From Paenibacillus sp. SYP-B4298 (GTDB lineage: Bacteria; Bacillota; Bacilli; Paenibacillales; Paenibacillaceae): a DNA stretch of 64,000 bases. A program made the position numbers and the translations under genes. The DNA lies in the NCBI RefSeq assembly GCF_027627475.1, contig NZ_CP115484.1:4720501-4784500 (forward strand), read 5' to 3'. Under the pieces are notes generated by a model. That model saw nothing but the letters and a program-made list of their open reading frames with translations, ran no database searches and was not told the origin of the DNA. This document shows positions 7,424 through 15,006 of this stretch, in pieces (position 1 is the stretch's first letter; the number at the start of each line of letters is the position of its first letter).

Positions 7424-8474
7424 AGCCCGCCTCCATTCTGAATGCTTTCTGCGAATTATACGTCTGCCGATGCACAAGAAATTCCATGAGCAGCAGATTC
7501 GCTCGTTTTTCTGCCGCATACAGATTGTCGTAAGCTTCAGCGACAGCCTTCAGCTCCTTCGGATCAGGCAACCTCCGATACCGGTGGGATATCCAGCTTA
7601 GATGCTGCGCTTGCCGATGCGCCTTTTGATACAGGGCTACAACGGGCTGAAGCTTGTCCCCATGCCTATCCTTTTGCAAAAATTCCAGTCGCTGCAGCAT
7701 CATCGTCTTATGCAGCACTGTTTTGTACACCATAATTCCCCATATTGGAAAACACTCCTGCGGTATGTTTCCCTCCGCATGCTTCCGTCTGAAATAATCA
7801 GCCATGAAACGGTTGATCTGAGCGCCCGTCGGATGAATCGCAGGCGAGTCTGCCGCAGCTTTGGAGCGCTCCAATGCGAAGAACATTCGGCGGTAATCAA
7901 ATTCAAATGACTGCTCCGTTACTTGTACATCGGAGATGGGGAAGCCATAGTAGGCGAACCATCGCTGCTTCTCCCAATCCTCCTCCGCTAACCGGCTGAA
8001 CACCGCTTCGAACGCTTCGTAGTCGATCGTTATATGCCCGTATTCCTTCCCTCCGGCCTGAAAGGCGAGCAAATGAAGCTGCCTGCTGTTATCATCAAAA
8101 CCGTACACTAATGCTTCGTGAACCATATTCTGTCTGCGATAGAACGATGAGGACTCCACATGCTTCCAGTTAAGATATGCGATCACATAACGTTTCTTGA
8201 GCAAGCATGCTCGGATGTGCCCAATAACATCCCCCTCCGAGAAGTTGGAAGGTGTCTCCTCCAGCACGCCGTCATAAACATCCAGATGATCCTCGAACCG
8301 AATGATCGGGAACAGCTCCCCCTCATCGGCTTGGAGAGTGAGATTAATGAAATGGCTGTAATACCATGGCATCAATCCAGGGAAGGAGCGAACGATGCTT
8401 AACCGGAAATTGTGATAGCACTCGACTTCCATTCCGGGGCTTTCATCCCGGGGCAATATACATGAACCGTTCAC
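7410..8474 (-). CDS. BtrH-like papain-fold acyltransferase candidate, copy 2
   Basis: A 354-residue paralogue of the BtrH-like protein at 2603-3562. The putative nucleophile is Cys19 in VECYHNF and the His is in MVHEALVYGFDD. The residue at the usual Asp position lies in LHLLAFQAGG and is not acidic, so the triad may be incomplete or use another residue. The C-terminal half is helical and rich in Lys/Arg. A GTG at 8474 is the best start, with GGGAGGG about 12 bases upstream; a later ATG at 8432 lacks a site. It is the first gene of a long minus-strand operon and is divergent from the dioxygenase at 8632. Confidence 0.6.
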   Translation of the reverse strand: MNGSCILPRDESPGMEVECYHNFRLSIVRSFPGLMPWYYSHFINLTLQADEGELFPIIRFEDHLDVYDGVLEETPSNFSEGDVIGHIRACLLKKRYVIAYLNWKHVESSSFYRRQNMVHEALVYGFDDNSRQLHLLAFQAGGKEYGHITIDYEAFEAVFSRLAEEDWEKQRWFAYYGFPISDVQVTEQSFEFDYRRMFFALERSKAAADSPAIHPTGAQINRFMADYFRRKHAEGNIPQECFPIWGIMVYKTVLHKTMMLQRLEFLQKDRHGDKLQPVVALYQKAHRQAQHLSWISHRYRRLPDPKELKAVAEAYDNLYAAEKRANLLLMEFLVHRQTYNSQKAFRMEAGYGDR

Positions 8475-8631
8475 TGCGGATGCGATCCCTCCCTTAGCAG
8501 ACTATATTGTCTACTATCTTATCCTTCGTCTTTATCACCCGCTCGGCTCATTTCTCTCAATATTCCCAGAGCGCCATTAGTTTGAAGAGCGTATAGTAAG
8601 GCCATTCATGAGGAGGGGAGGCCATAATGAC

Positions 8632-9396
8632 GTGCATATCAATCCAACAGAACTCGAATTCTATCACACCCATGGCTATATGATTATGAAAAACCTGTTC
8701 AGCCTGGAAGAGCTCCAGCATCTGGCCCAAATCTATGAGCGGCGCTGGATCGATCTGATTCGTAACGGGGGCATCGTCCAGAATGTCGAATATCCGCTCG
8801 AGAGTATCTATCCCCGTATTGGCAACTATCACCGGTATAACGATGATGTGCTGCGTTTCGTCCTGGATTCCCGGCTAGTGGGCACACTGCAGGAGATGAT
8901 TGGTGAAGACCCGCTTGCCTTGCAATCGGTGTATTACTACAAACCACCATCCTCCAGAGGGCTATATCTGCATCAGGACAACCACGAAATATTTGCTTTC
9001 CCTGATACCTGCTACACCGCATGGGTCAGCCTGGATAGAGCAGACGCTACCAATGGCGGTTTGTATGTGGCGCCAGGGTCGCATAACCTGGATCTGCTCA
9101 CTCCCCGCCAGGTTGATCCCGCGCAAAGCTTATACCATTATACAAACGACCTGCCCGAAGGGTATCGGCTTGAGTACCTGGAAACCGAGCCAGGCGACGC
9201 TGTGTTCTTCAGTGGAAATTTGCTTCACGGATCGCTTGAGAACACATCGGACTATCGATTCCGTCGAGCATTTGCTGTCCATTATGTGCGTACAAGTGTA
9301 GAGATGGTCACGATGTACCGTAATGAGTTGTATAACAGGCATGGGGAGAAGGTACGAAGAAAATTCAACCGCAACCGGGTAACCGAACCACGATAG
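8632..9396 (+). CDS. Phytanoyl-CoA dioxygenase-family Fe(II)/2-oxoglutarate oxygenase
   Basis: A 254-residue PhyH-family oxygenase. The iron-binding facial triad is visible as His114 and Asp116 (HQD) and the distal His199 (LLHGSLENTS), with Arg211/212 as the expected 2-oxoglutarate anchor. The family hydroxylates, halogenates or desaturates unactivated carbons in many secondary-metabolite pathways. The likely start is GTG 8632, ten bases after a GGAGG run; an in-frame ATG at 8608 lies upstream of that run. It heads a plus-strand operon with a VOC protein and an SDR. Its opening resembles the fragment at the left edge, so the cluster probably has two such oxygenases. Confidence 0.88.
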   Translation: MHINPTELEFYHTHGYMIMKNLFSLEELQHLAQIYERRWIDLIRNGGIVQNVEYPLESIYPRIGNYHRYNDDVLRFVLDSRLVGTLQEMIGEDPLALQSVYYYKPPSSRGLYLHQDNHEIFAFPDTCYTAWVSLDRADATNGGLYVAPGSHNLDLLTPRQVDPAQSLYHYTNDLPEGYRLEYLETEPGDAVFFSGNLLHGSLENTSDYRFRRAFAVHYVRTSVEMVTMYRNELYNRHGEKVRRKFNRNRVTEPR

Positions 9397-9412
9397 AGAA
9401 AGGAAGAACGAT

Positions 9413-9787
9413 ATGACGGCAGAGTGCTATGTGCATTGTATATTCATCCCGGTTACGAATCTAAAGCGATCTGTTCATTGGTACTCAACCGTACTCGGAT
9501 TTCGATTATTGTGGATGAACAGCGAATTCGCGTCCTGCTGCCTGGAACCGTCTGGAACCAAGCTAACCTTGGCGCATGTGCGACACGTCATTCCCTTACA
9601 GTTCGAGCATAACGGGACACAGCATCCGATTGTTACGCTCGGCACGCCTGACATCGATGGCTGTTATCGCTCACTTGCAGAGGCGGGAGCCGATCCCGAA
9701 CCGATCGTATCGTTCCCAGATGGACATACCTGTTTCATTGTGAAGGACCTCGACGGACATCCCGTCTATATCAGCCATACACCATAG
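9413..9787 (+). CDS. VOC (glyoxalase/bleomycin-resistance) superfamily protein
   Basis: A 124-residue VOC-fold protein with the usual beta-alpha-beta halves: CIFIPVTNLKRSVHWYSTVLGF at the start and PDIDGCYRSLAEAGA in the second half, ending KDLDGHPVYISH. Family members are isomerases, dioxygenases, epimerases or antibiotic-binding immunity proteins. In this setting it could modify an intermediate or bind the product. It lies 16 bases after the dioxygenase and 24 bases before the SDR, so the three form one transcript. The sequence alone does not settle the reaction. ATG 9413 has AAAGGAAG upstream. Confidence 0.8.
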   Translation: MTAECYVHCIFIPVTNLKRSVHWYSTVLGFRLLWMNSEFASCCLEPSGTKLTLAHVRHVIPLQFEHNGTQHPIVTLGTPDIDGCYRSLAEAGADPEPIVSFPDGHTCFIVKDLDGHPVYISHTP

Positions 9788-9811
9788 CGCCAATGGAGAA
9801 AGGAGTCCGAT

Positions 9812-10567
9812 ATGCGTCAAACAACATGGGATTTTACAGGAAAGAAAGCAGTCGTCACCGGAGGCTCCAGAGGGATCGGGAGATCAATCGTTACCCGACT
9901 GGCCAAAGCGAATGCCACGGTCTATTTTACCTATGCGAACAATTCCGATGCCGCCGAAGAGGTTGTGCGCGACTGTTCAGACTATCCCGGAACCGTACAT
10001 GCTCTGCAGTGCAATCATCTGGATCTTCAGCAATTGGAAGGCTTGCAGCGCCTCGTCACTTCCTCCCCTCGGTCTACGCTCGACATTCTCGTCAACAATG
10101 CCGGCCATACCGCCGATAGCTCGATTCCAGCGATGTCGTGGGATCAGTGGAATGAGGTGATACAAGTTCACCTTCACGCCTCGTTCTTCCTGACCAAAGG
10201 CTTTCTGCGTCCGCTTATCCGCGCCAGAGGCACTATTGTCAACATCTCATCTGTCGCCGCCCGGATGGGGGCGCCAGGCATGCTCAATTACATTGCCGCC
10301 AAATCCGGCATAGACGGCATGACGAAAGCCGCCTCCAAAGAATTAGGGGAGTTCGGTATTCGGGTCAATTCCGTAGCTCCTGGCTATGTGAATACGGATA
10401 TTCTCGCTGCACGATCGGAGCAGCAAATTAGAGACATCGCCTCCGGCATTCCGCTGCAACGGGTTGCAGAGCCCCGAGAAATCGCTGACACGGTCATGTT
10501 TCTACTCTCAGATGCAGCCTCTTATATAACAGGCCAGGTTATTCAGGTCGACGGTGGACTGTATTAG
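9812..10567 (+). CDS. FabG-like short-chain dehydrogenase/reductase 1
   Basis: A 251-residue classical SDR close to FabG. The cofactor motif TGGSRGIGRS is at residues 17-26, NNAG follows the fourth strand, and the catalytic Ser (NISSVAARMG) and YIAAKSG Tyr-Lys pair are intact. FabG-type enzymes reduce 3-ketoacyl-ACP with NADPH. With two hot-dog dehydratases in the cluster this would give the reduction and dehydration steps of a chain-building cycle. AAGGAG precedes ATG 9812. The gene ends the plus-strand operon and is followed by a hairpin terminator. Confidence 0.9.
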   Translation: MRQTTWDFTGKKAVVTGGSRGIGRSIVTRLAKANATVYFTYANNSDAAEEVVRDCSDYPGTVHALQCNHLDLQQLEGLQRLVTSSPRSTLDILVNNAGHTADSSIPAMSWDQWNEVIQVHLHASFFLTKGFLRPLIRARGTIVNISSVAARMGAPGMLNYIAAKSGIDGMTKAASKELGEFGIRVNSVAPGYVNTDILAARSEQQIRDIASGIPLQRVAEPREIADTVMFLLSDAASYITGQVIQVDGGLY

Positions 10568-10601
10568 CGTCACAATCCACTGCACACGATCCCCAATGAG
10601 T

Positions 10602-10662
10602 AAAGCACCTCCTTCCATCGACAGATAACATCCGTTGCCTGTATGGATAGAAGAGGTGCTTT
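10602..10662. terminator. Bidirectional hairpin terminator between convergent genes
   Basis: AAAGCACCTC at 10602-10611 pairs perfectly with GAGGTGCTTT at 10653-10662, with a further TCCAT/ATGGA pairing inside the 41-base loop. It sits between the SDR stop (10567) and the stop of the convergent ArgG-like gene (10665). Confidence 0.7.
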
Positions 10663-10664
10663 AT

Positions 10665-11846
10665 TTATATGGCTCTATGCTTCCTGCTCATTTGCTGGTA
10701 CAGACTATTCAGCGAATACGGATTGAATTCATCGTAAAACTGCGCTTGGGAAGCAGACGATGCAGGAGACAGAACGGAGACACACTCGCACCGCCCTTCC
10801 GAGATCTTCCACTTCAACTCGCCGGTAAGGTCTCTATTGAATTCACCTATGGCGCTATCGAGCGCATCTTTCAACCTGCTGAACCAGCCGCCCGCCACCA
10901 CCAGCCGTGTCCACTCGGCATCGAGTGTCCGTTTGATCCGAAGCTCGTCCTCGGACAAGATCAGTTCCTCTAGCTGCATATGGCTTTCGTGGAGCAAGCA
11001 GGCGGCTGGCGCTTCCCTCAGTTCCCTGTTCTTCATGCCGAACGCGGTGTTCTCGAATCCGCTGAACCTTCCAATTCCATAGGGTCCGAGGAGCTGATTC
11101 AGCCTGGCTATGATGTCGTCAAGCTCGGCAGGAGTACCATTCATACGGTTAGGCTTTCCTTTATCGAACCCGATGGTGATATAGAAGGGGCCCTTCTGGC
11201 CGCTCCCGGAAGTCCATCTGTAATAATGCTCAGGCACTTCATAATGAAGTGAATCCAGCGGTCCTCCCTCAATCACTCTAGACCATAAGTTTTCGTCAAC
11301 CGAATACTCGTTGATGCTCTCGCAACAAATGCCGTTGTTCTTCAGAAATGCGGCTTTTTCTTCTCTGTTGATGTAATGCAATATGGCGGGGCAATACATA
11401 TCAATCTCCGTGCTGAGCGCCAGGATGGACAGATTGAAGCGCGAAGCTGTATTTTGCATTGGGGTAGCGGAGTGTACAATCAGTCGGCTCTGGATCTGCC
11501 TTGCGTATCGCACGCCTTCAAGAGCGATGAGCGGTCTGGTGTAGCTTGACGAGATCGGATAACGGTTGTAGAGCGCATTTGCATAGATCCCTTTATCGAT
11601 AAATTGCTCGCATAACTCTTTTCTGACGTCGATACTTTGAAATTGAACCCCGATTTGTTCAGCGGTCCGCTGTATAGCTGGATCGTGCTGCTGTCCGACA
11701 TTGGCGTGCAGCGCATGGACTTCAATGCCAGCACGAACCAACTGCATCGCCGCATATGTGCTGTCCAGTCCGCCCGAATACAACATAACCGCCTTTTCTC
11801 CTTTGAATCGCAGCAACTCGTCGGGGTGAAACAGAACCACTCCCAT
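10665..11846 (-). CDS. Argininosuccinate synthase (ArgG)-like enzyme
   Basis: A 393-residue homologue of argininosuccinate synthase, the same length as ArgG. The ATP pyrophosphatase motif SGGLDST starts at residue 24. Other ArgG landmarks are SSSYTRPLIALEGVRYA, the citrulline/aspartate-contact region around HSATPMQNTASRFNLS, YSVDENLWSRVIEGGPL and ITIGFDKGKPNRMNG. ArgG adenylates the ureido group of citrulline and couples it to Asp. Within a carrier-protein cluster it may make a guanidine-type or other C-N bond; no argininosuccinate lyase is visible in the window. A housekeeping ArgG is unlikely because argH and argF are absent and the sequence is divergent (GGLDST, not GGLDTS). ATG 11846 has GGAGG upstream. 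Confidence 0.82.
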   Translation of the reverse strand: MGVVLFHPDELLRFKGEKAVMLYSGGLDSTYAAMQLVRAGIEVHALHANVGQQHDPAIQRTAEQIGVQFQSIDVRKELCEQFIDKGIYANALYNRYPISSSYTRPLIALEGVRYARQIQSRLIVHSATPMQNTASRFNLSILALSTEIDMYCPAILHYINREEKAAFLKNNGICCESINEYSVDENLWSRVIEGGPLDSLHYEVPEHYYRWTSGSGQKGPFYITIGFDKGKPNRMNGTPAELDDIIARLNQLLGPYGIGRFSGFENTAFGMKNRELREAPAACLLHESHMQLEELILSEDELRIKRTLDAEWTRLVVAGGWFSRLKDALDSAIGEFNRDLTGELKWKISEGRCECVSVLSPASSASQAQFYDEFNPYSLNSLYQQMSRKHRAI

Positions 11847-11873
11847 TAAACGACACCTCCACAACTCGCTCTG

Positions 11874-12278
11874 CTATTCCCCGCTATAGCTTGCATACGT
11901 TCTCTCCGTTTCATAAAGCGTGACCTCCTTTAGGATGCCAGCAGGCAGGCAGCGTTCCAACCGCTCCCATATCCATACCACCAGCACCTCAAGCGTTGGA
12001 ACGCGTTGCTCCAATTCAGGAATATCATTCAGGTGACGATGATCCACCAGCTCCACGATATGGCGATGAACCATGTCTTTGACGAATCCCATATGGATGA
12101 GCATTCCTGTATCCGAATCCACCTCGCCTTCCAGGCAAATGACAAGACGATAATTATGTCCATGATCCACTGTGCATGCCCCATACAGGCGGCGGTTCTC
12201 TGCTTCGCTCCACTCCTGGTTGTACATGCGATGAGCCGAGCTAAACTCCACCGATTTATACAAACGTACTTTTGGCAT
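11874..12278 (-). CDS. 6-pyruvoyltetrahydropterin synthase / QueD family protein
   Basis: A 134-residue T-fold protein of the PTPS/QueD family. The zinc ligands are visible: His in FSSAH and the two His of DHGHNY, with a Cys (YGACTVDHG) at the position of the catalytic Cys. DHRHLND and the late Glu in LYETERT are the remaining family signatures. Known members convert dihydroneopterin triphosphate to pyruvoyl-tetrahydropterin or to 6-carboxytetrahydropterin in queuosine synthesis. QueC, QueE and GTP cyclohydrolase are not in the window, so it may be a recruited aldol/retro-aldol-type enzyme or supply a pterin cofactor. It lies 7 bases after the flavoprotein gene. Confidence 0.85.
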   Translation of the reverse strand: MPKVRLYKSVEFSSAHRMYNQEWSEAENRRLYGACTVDHGHNYRLVICLEGEVDSDTGMLIHMGFVKDMVHRHIVELVDHRHLNDIPELEQRVPTLEVLVVWIWERLERCLPAGILKEVTLYETERTYASYSGE

Positions 12279-12285
12279 TCTGTTC

Positions 12286-13497
12286 CTACCCCCATCTACT
12301 ATGGACGGAAATGATCCCGAGCGATGTTTTGGCCAACATTTCTTTCAATAAATCATTCGACGGATAATGAAATGTCGCAGCCCTGGCATCGCGGAAGAGC
12401 CGTTCCAGCGTGCTGCCTCGATCCAGGGACTGGATGCCTTCCATCTGCATCGCGTCCCACACAATCTCGTTCACGATGTTAGACAAGTAATATTTTGTGA
12501 TTAACGCCTTCTGGTACAGATCGCTGGTGAACTTGCCACTTTGCTGCTCCTCGTTCGCTTGGGCCGCGTAGGTCAGCAACTGGCTTCTTGCCGTCTCCAG
12601 CTTGATTTTCAGTTCGGCAAAACCATACTGTGCTCCGGGCATCGTGGCCACCGGTCGTTTCGAAATCCAATCCTTCTTGGAGCGGATCACTTCTTCGACA
12701 TGATCCACTGCAGCTTGAGCGACACCCAGATAGACCGAAGTAATCGCCAGACGAGACCAGTAATATTCATTAGAGGTATCCTCCAGACCATATCCCTCCC
12801 GCCCAATCAGCCGCTCCTCGGGTACCCATGCGTCCTGAAAGTGGACATCGTGACTCAATGTCGCCCGCATCCCGCTCAAATTCCATGTTTTTTTCACCGA
12901 TACACCTTGATCATTTTTACGCAGGAGAAGTGCTGTCAGGCCGTAGAAGCCGATCTGATCACCTTGCTGGCTCCCCAGGACAGGCAAATATTTGAACCTC
13001 TCGGCAGCCGACACGAACTTCTTGAAGCCGTTAATCAAGTATCCGCCGTCCACCTTCTCGATCTTAACGCTTACACTGTCCCGGTAGTCAAATCCGGGAT
13101 GGAAGGTGGTTACGTTTGCCAAATTGAACGACGAGAAAAATTCGCTGTTATGCTGCACATCCCTAAGCACAGCCTCGCTGATTGCTGGCGGCAGCCGATC
13201 CTTCAGCGCAGCCAGCGTGTAATAATGCATCGCGATACAGAGCGCCGTAGAAGGGCAGCCTCTGGCAAATTGAGCAATTAACCAACTGATCTCTACGAAG
13301 CCTGCCCCCAAGCCGCCGTATCGCTCGTCCAACGGAGCGACATGCAGATGATGCGCGGCAAGCTGCCGAATATTCTCCTCCGGGAATTGGTCATTCGCAT
13401 CATTATAAGAAGCCCTTTCCTTGAATAGACGGGTTAATTCGGCGACTAATTCCTTCGTTTCATTGCTAAGCTTCCCCGAAGGGCTCGATAGAACCAT
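12286..13497 (-). CDS. Acyl-CoA dehydrogenase-superfamily flavoprotein
   Basis: A 403-residue protein with the acyl-CoA dehydrogenase layout: N-terminal helical domain (IAQFARGCPSTALCIAMHYYT), central beta domain (VDGGYLINGFKKFVSAAERF) and C-terminal four-helix domain (EEVIRSKKDWISKRPVATMPGAQY). The C-terminal segment that in desaturases contains the catalytic Glu (EGT) reads DARAATFHYPSNDLL here, so the usual base seems absent. That form is also seen in flavin-dependent monooxygenases of this fold (DszC-like), so desaturation and N- or C-oxygenation are both possible. ATG 13497 has AAGGAAGG upstream. It is followed by the QueD-like and ArgG-like genes in one operon. Confidence 0.82.
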   Translation of the reverse strand: MVLSSPSGKLSNETKELVAELTRLFKERASYNDANDQFPEENIRQLAAHHLHVAPLDERYGGLGAGFVEISWLIAQFARGCPSTALCIAMHYYTLAALKDRLPPAISEAVLRDVQHNSEFFSSFNLANVTTFHPGFDYRDSVSVKIEKVDGGYLINGFKKFVSAAERFKYLPVLGSQQGDQIGFYGLTALLLRKNDQGVSVKKTWNLSGMRATLSHDVHFQDAWVPEERLIGREGYGLEDTSNEYYWSRLAITSVYLGVAQAAVDHVEEVIRSKKDWISKRPVATMPGAQYGFAELKIKLETARSQLLTYAAQANEEQQSGKFTSDLYQKALITKYYLSNIVNEIVWDAMQMEGIQSLDRGSTLERLFRDARAATFHYPSNDLLKEMLAKTSLGIISVHSRWG

Positions 13498-13532
13498 GCA
13501 GGCCTTCCTTTCCTGACTCCTTGATTTGCGGG

Positions 13533-14492
13533 TTACTTTTTAATCAACTGCACGATATGAAATGCCCGTTTGCCTTCAAACATATCATTGTATTTTTTGG
13601 TGCCGGGCGCGGCAAGCCAATCCATAATGAGCGCTTCCTCCCCCTTAAAGCCTCGGTTCAGCGCCTTAAAGCGATTGTTGAGGGACGTCTGGCAGGAACG
13701 AAGCACATTCGCTGTAATGTCGCGTTCAGTTACCACCGCAAAACCAATCCGATCCAATTGTTCCTTGCACGATTGGTATACAGGCACATCCAGCGCATCC
13801 GCATAGAGAAAGGCTCCTCCAGGTCTCAGCACCCGGTACACTTCATGGTAGAATGCTACGATATCAGGATACAAATGAGACGACTCTACGTTCAGAACCG
13901 TATCGAACGATTCCCCAGGGAAAGGTAGCTGCTCGGCGTCCCCTACGCAGAAGAAAGCCTGATCATACCGATTGTTCCTCTGACAAAACGAAATGTTCGC
14001 CTCGGTCAAATCCAGGCCGACGATAATGCCCGGTTCACTGCTTCGGCATACATAATTGATATTACCTCCCCGGCCGCAGCCGACTTCCAGAATCGATTGT
14101 CCATCAAGCTTGAAGCCTCTGAGCACCTCTTGCAGTAAGCGAACCGAGCTATCGTTCAGCCCCATCGATTCTTCTTCCTCACCCCCTTCTTCTCCGTCCA
14201 GAGGCTCATAGCCGAAATTGATAAAGGTTGAGAAGCGAGAAACGCCCTGTTCTTCCAGCGAACTGCTAATCGTTGTAAACATCTCCCTGACAGCCTGCCT
14301 CTTGTCCTCGGCATCCGATCGGCTCGCTTCATCTGGTTGTTCATCCGATTCCATTAGCATAACGGGAGCTCCGTCCAGCATACGGTAACGCTGTCCGCAT
14401 GCAGAGCAGCCTCCGCTGTCTTGCGTATAATCCATTATCGCCCTGCAAGTTAAACAATGCAGTGCAATGTGCTCAGGCCATCTTACTTCCAC
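13533..14492 (-). CDS. SAM methyltransferase with N-terminal zinc-ribbon
   Basis: A 319-residue protein. The first 40 residues hold two Cys pairs (CLTC and CSACG, the latter after a short loop), as in a zinc ribbon. A class I methyltransferase follows, with motif I LEVGCGRGGNINYV, motif II GLDLTEANI, the FCVGDAEQLPFPGESFD segment and LNVESSHLYPD, which resembles methyltransferases acting on large lipids and sugars. GTG 14492 is the start, with GGAGGGGG seven bases upstream. It begins the operon with the flavoprotein, QueD-like and ArgG-like genes. The target atom is unknown. Confidence 0.85.
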   Translation of the reverse strand: MEVRWPEHIALHCLTCRAIMDYTQDSGGCSACGQRYRMLDGAPVMLMESDEQPDEASRSDAEDKRQAVREMFTTISSSLEEQGVSRFSTFINFGYEPLDGEEGGEEEESMGLNDSSVRLLQEVLRGFKLDGQSILEVGCGRGGNINYVCRSSEPGIIVGLDLTEANISFCQRNNRYDQAFFCVGDAEQLPFPGESFDTVLNVESSHLYPDIVAFYHEVYRVLRPGGAFLYADALDVPVYQSCKEQLDRIGFAVVTERDITANVLRSCQTSLNNRFKALNRGFKGEEALIMDWLAAPGTKKYNDMFEGKRAFHIVQLIKK

Positions 14493-14555
14493 TGGATTAC
14501 CCCCTCCAAAGATACGACTTTAATAGTGACAGTATAGAAGACAATTCCGATCATA

Positions 14556-14593
14556 ACTCGGCTTCCCTTGAATTCCCCTCATTTTAGCCGAGT
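14556..14593. terminator. Possible hairpin downstream of carrier protein 4
   Basis: ACTCGGCT at 14556-14563 pairs with AGCCGAGT at 14586-14593 around a 22-base loop, in the 141-base gap between the carrier-protein stop (14634) and the methyltransferase start (14492). The stem is short and no T-run follows, so function is uncertain. I see no clear promoter for the methyltransferase here. Confidence 0.3.
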
Positions 14594-14633
14594 CCCGAAT
14601 GGTTGGCAGCTTTCATAATAGAATCAGCCAGGG

Positions 14634-14876
14634 TCACTTGACGAACCGATTGAAATAATCGACGATCGCGCCTACCGTCCTAAAGTCATCCTTCAAAATA
14701 TCTTCAACCTCTACCTTCAGGCCATAGGCTTGCTCAACGGCCAGTACTAACTTAATTATTCCGATCGAATCGATCATGCCATTGCGAACAAGATCGTCCT
14801 CTTCATGCACCTGCTGTCCCTCGTTAAGCAACCGCTCCCTAATCATCATTGTTTTTATCATCTGCGGTGTAAGCAT
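14634..14876 (-). CDS. Stand-alone carrier protein 4
   Basis: An 80-residue carrier protein with Ser37 in MIDSIGIIKLVLAVEQAYGL. It is transcribed alone on the minus strand and faces the AMP-ligase at 15007 across a 130-base divergent intergenic region, so ligase and carrier are probably regulated together. The ligase most simply loads this carrier, as BtrJ-like and stand-alone adenylation proteins do. ATG 14876 is preceded by GGAGGAG. The motif begins with Ile-Asp-Ser rather than Leu-Asp-Ser, as is common in aminoacyl carriers such as D-alanyl carrier proteins. Confidence 0.9.
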   Translation of the reverse strand: MLTPQMIKTMMIRERLLNEGQQVHEEDDLVRNGMIDSIGIIKLVLAVEQAYGLKVEVEDILKDDFRTVGAIVDYFNRFVK

Positions 14877-15006
14877 CCTTCTCCTCCTCTACACTTGGAA
14901 ACAACTTCATCTTAAACGGATTGTATCTAACGTTCATGGCGTTTATTGCTTGTTTATTCAACATTCGTTGTTAACTTTATTTCACATTGCAGGAGGCAGA
15001 TAACTG

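Noticed and set aside
10665-11846. First read as a QueC-like protein because of SGGLDS and the QueD neighbour
   Set aside because: Length, the SSSYTRPLIA block, the VDENLWSRVIEGG block and the FDKGKPNRMNG block fit argininosuccinate synthase; QueC zinc Cys motifs are absent.
14877-15006. Promoter pair in the divergent carrier/ligase region
   Set aside because: A TACAAT-like -10 on the minus strand and a TTGCTT/TGTTAA pair on the plus strand were seen, but the partners match the consensus too poorly to call.
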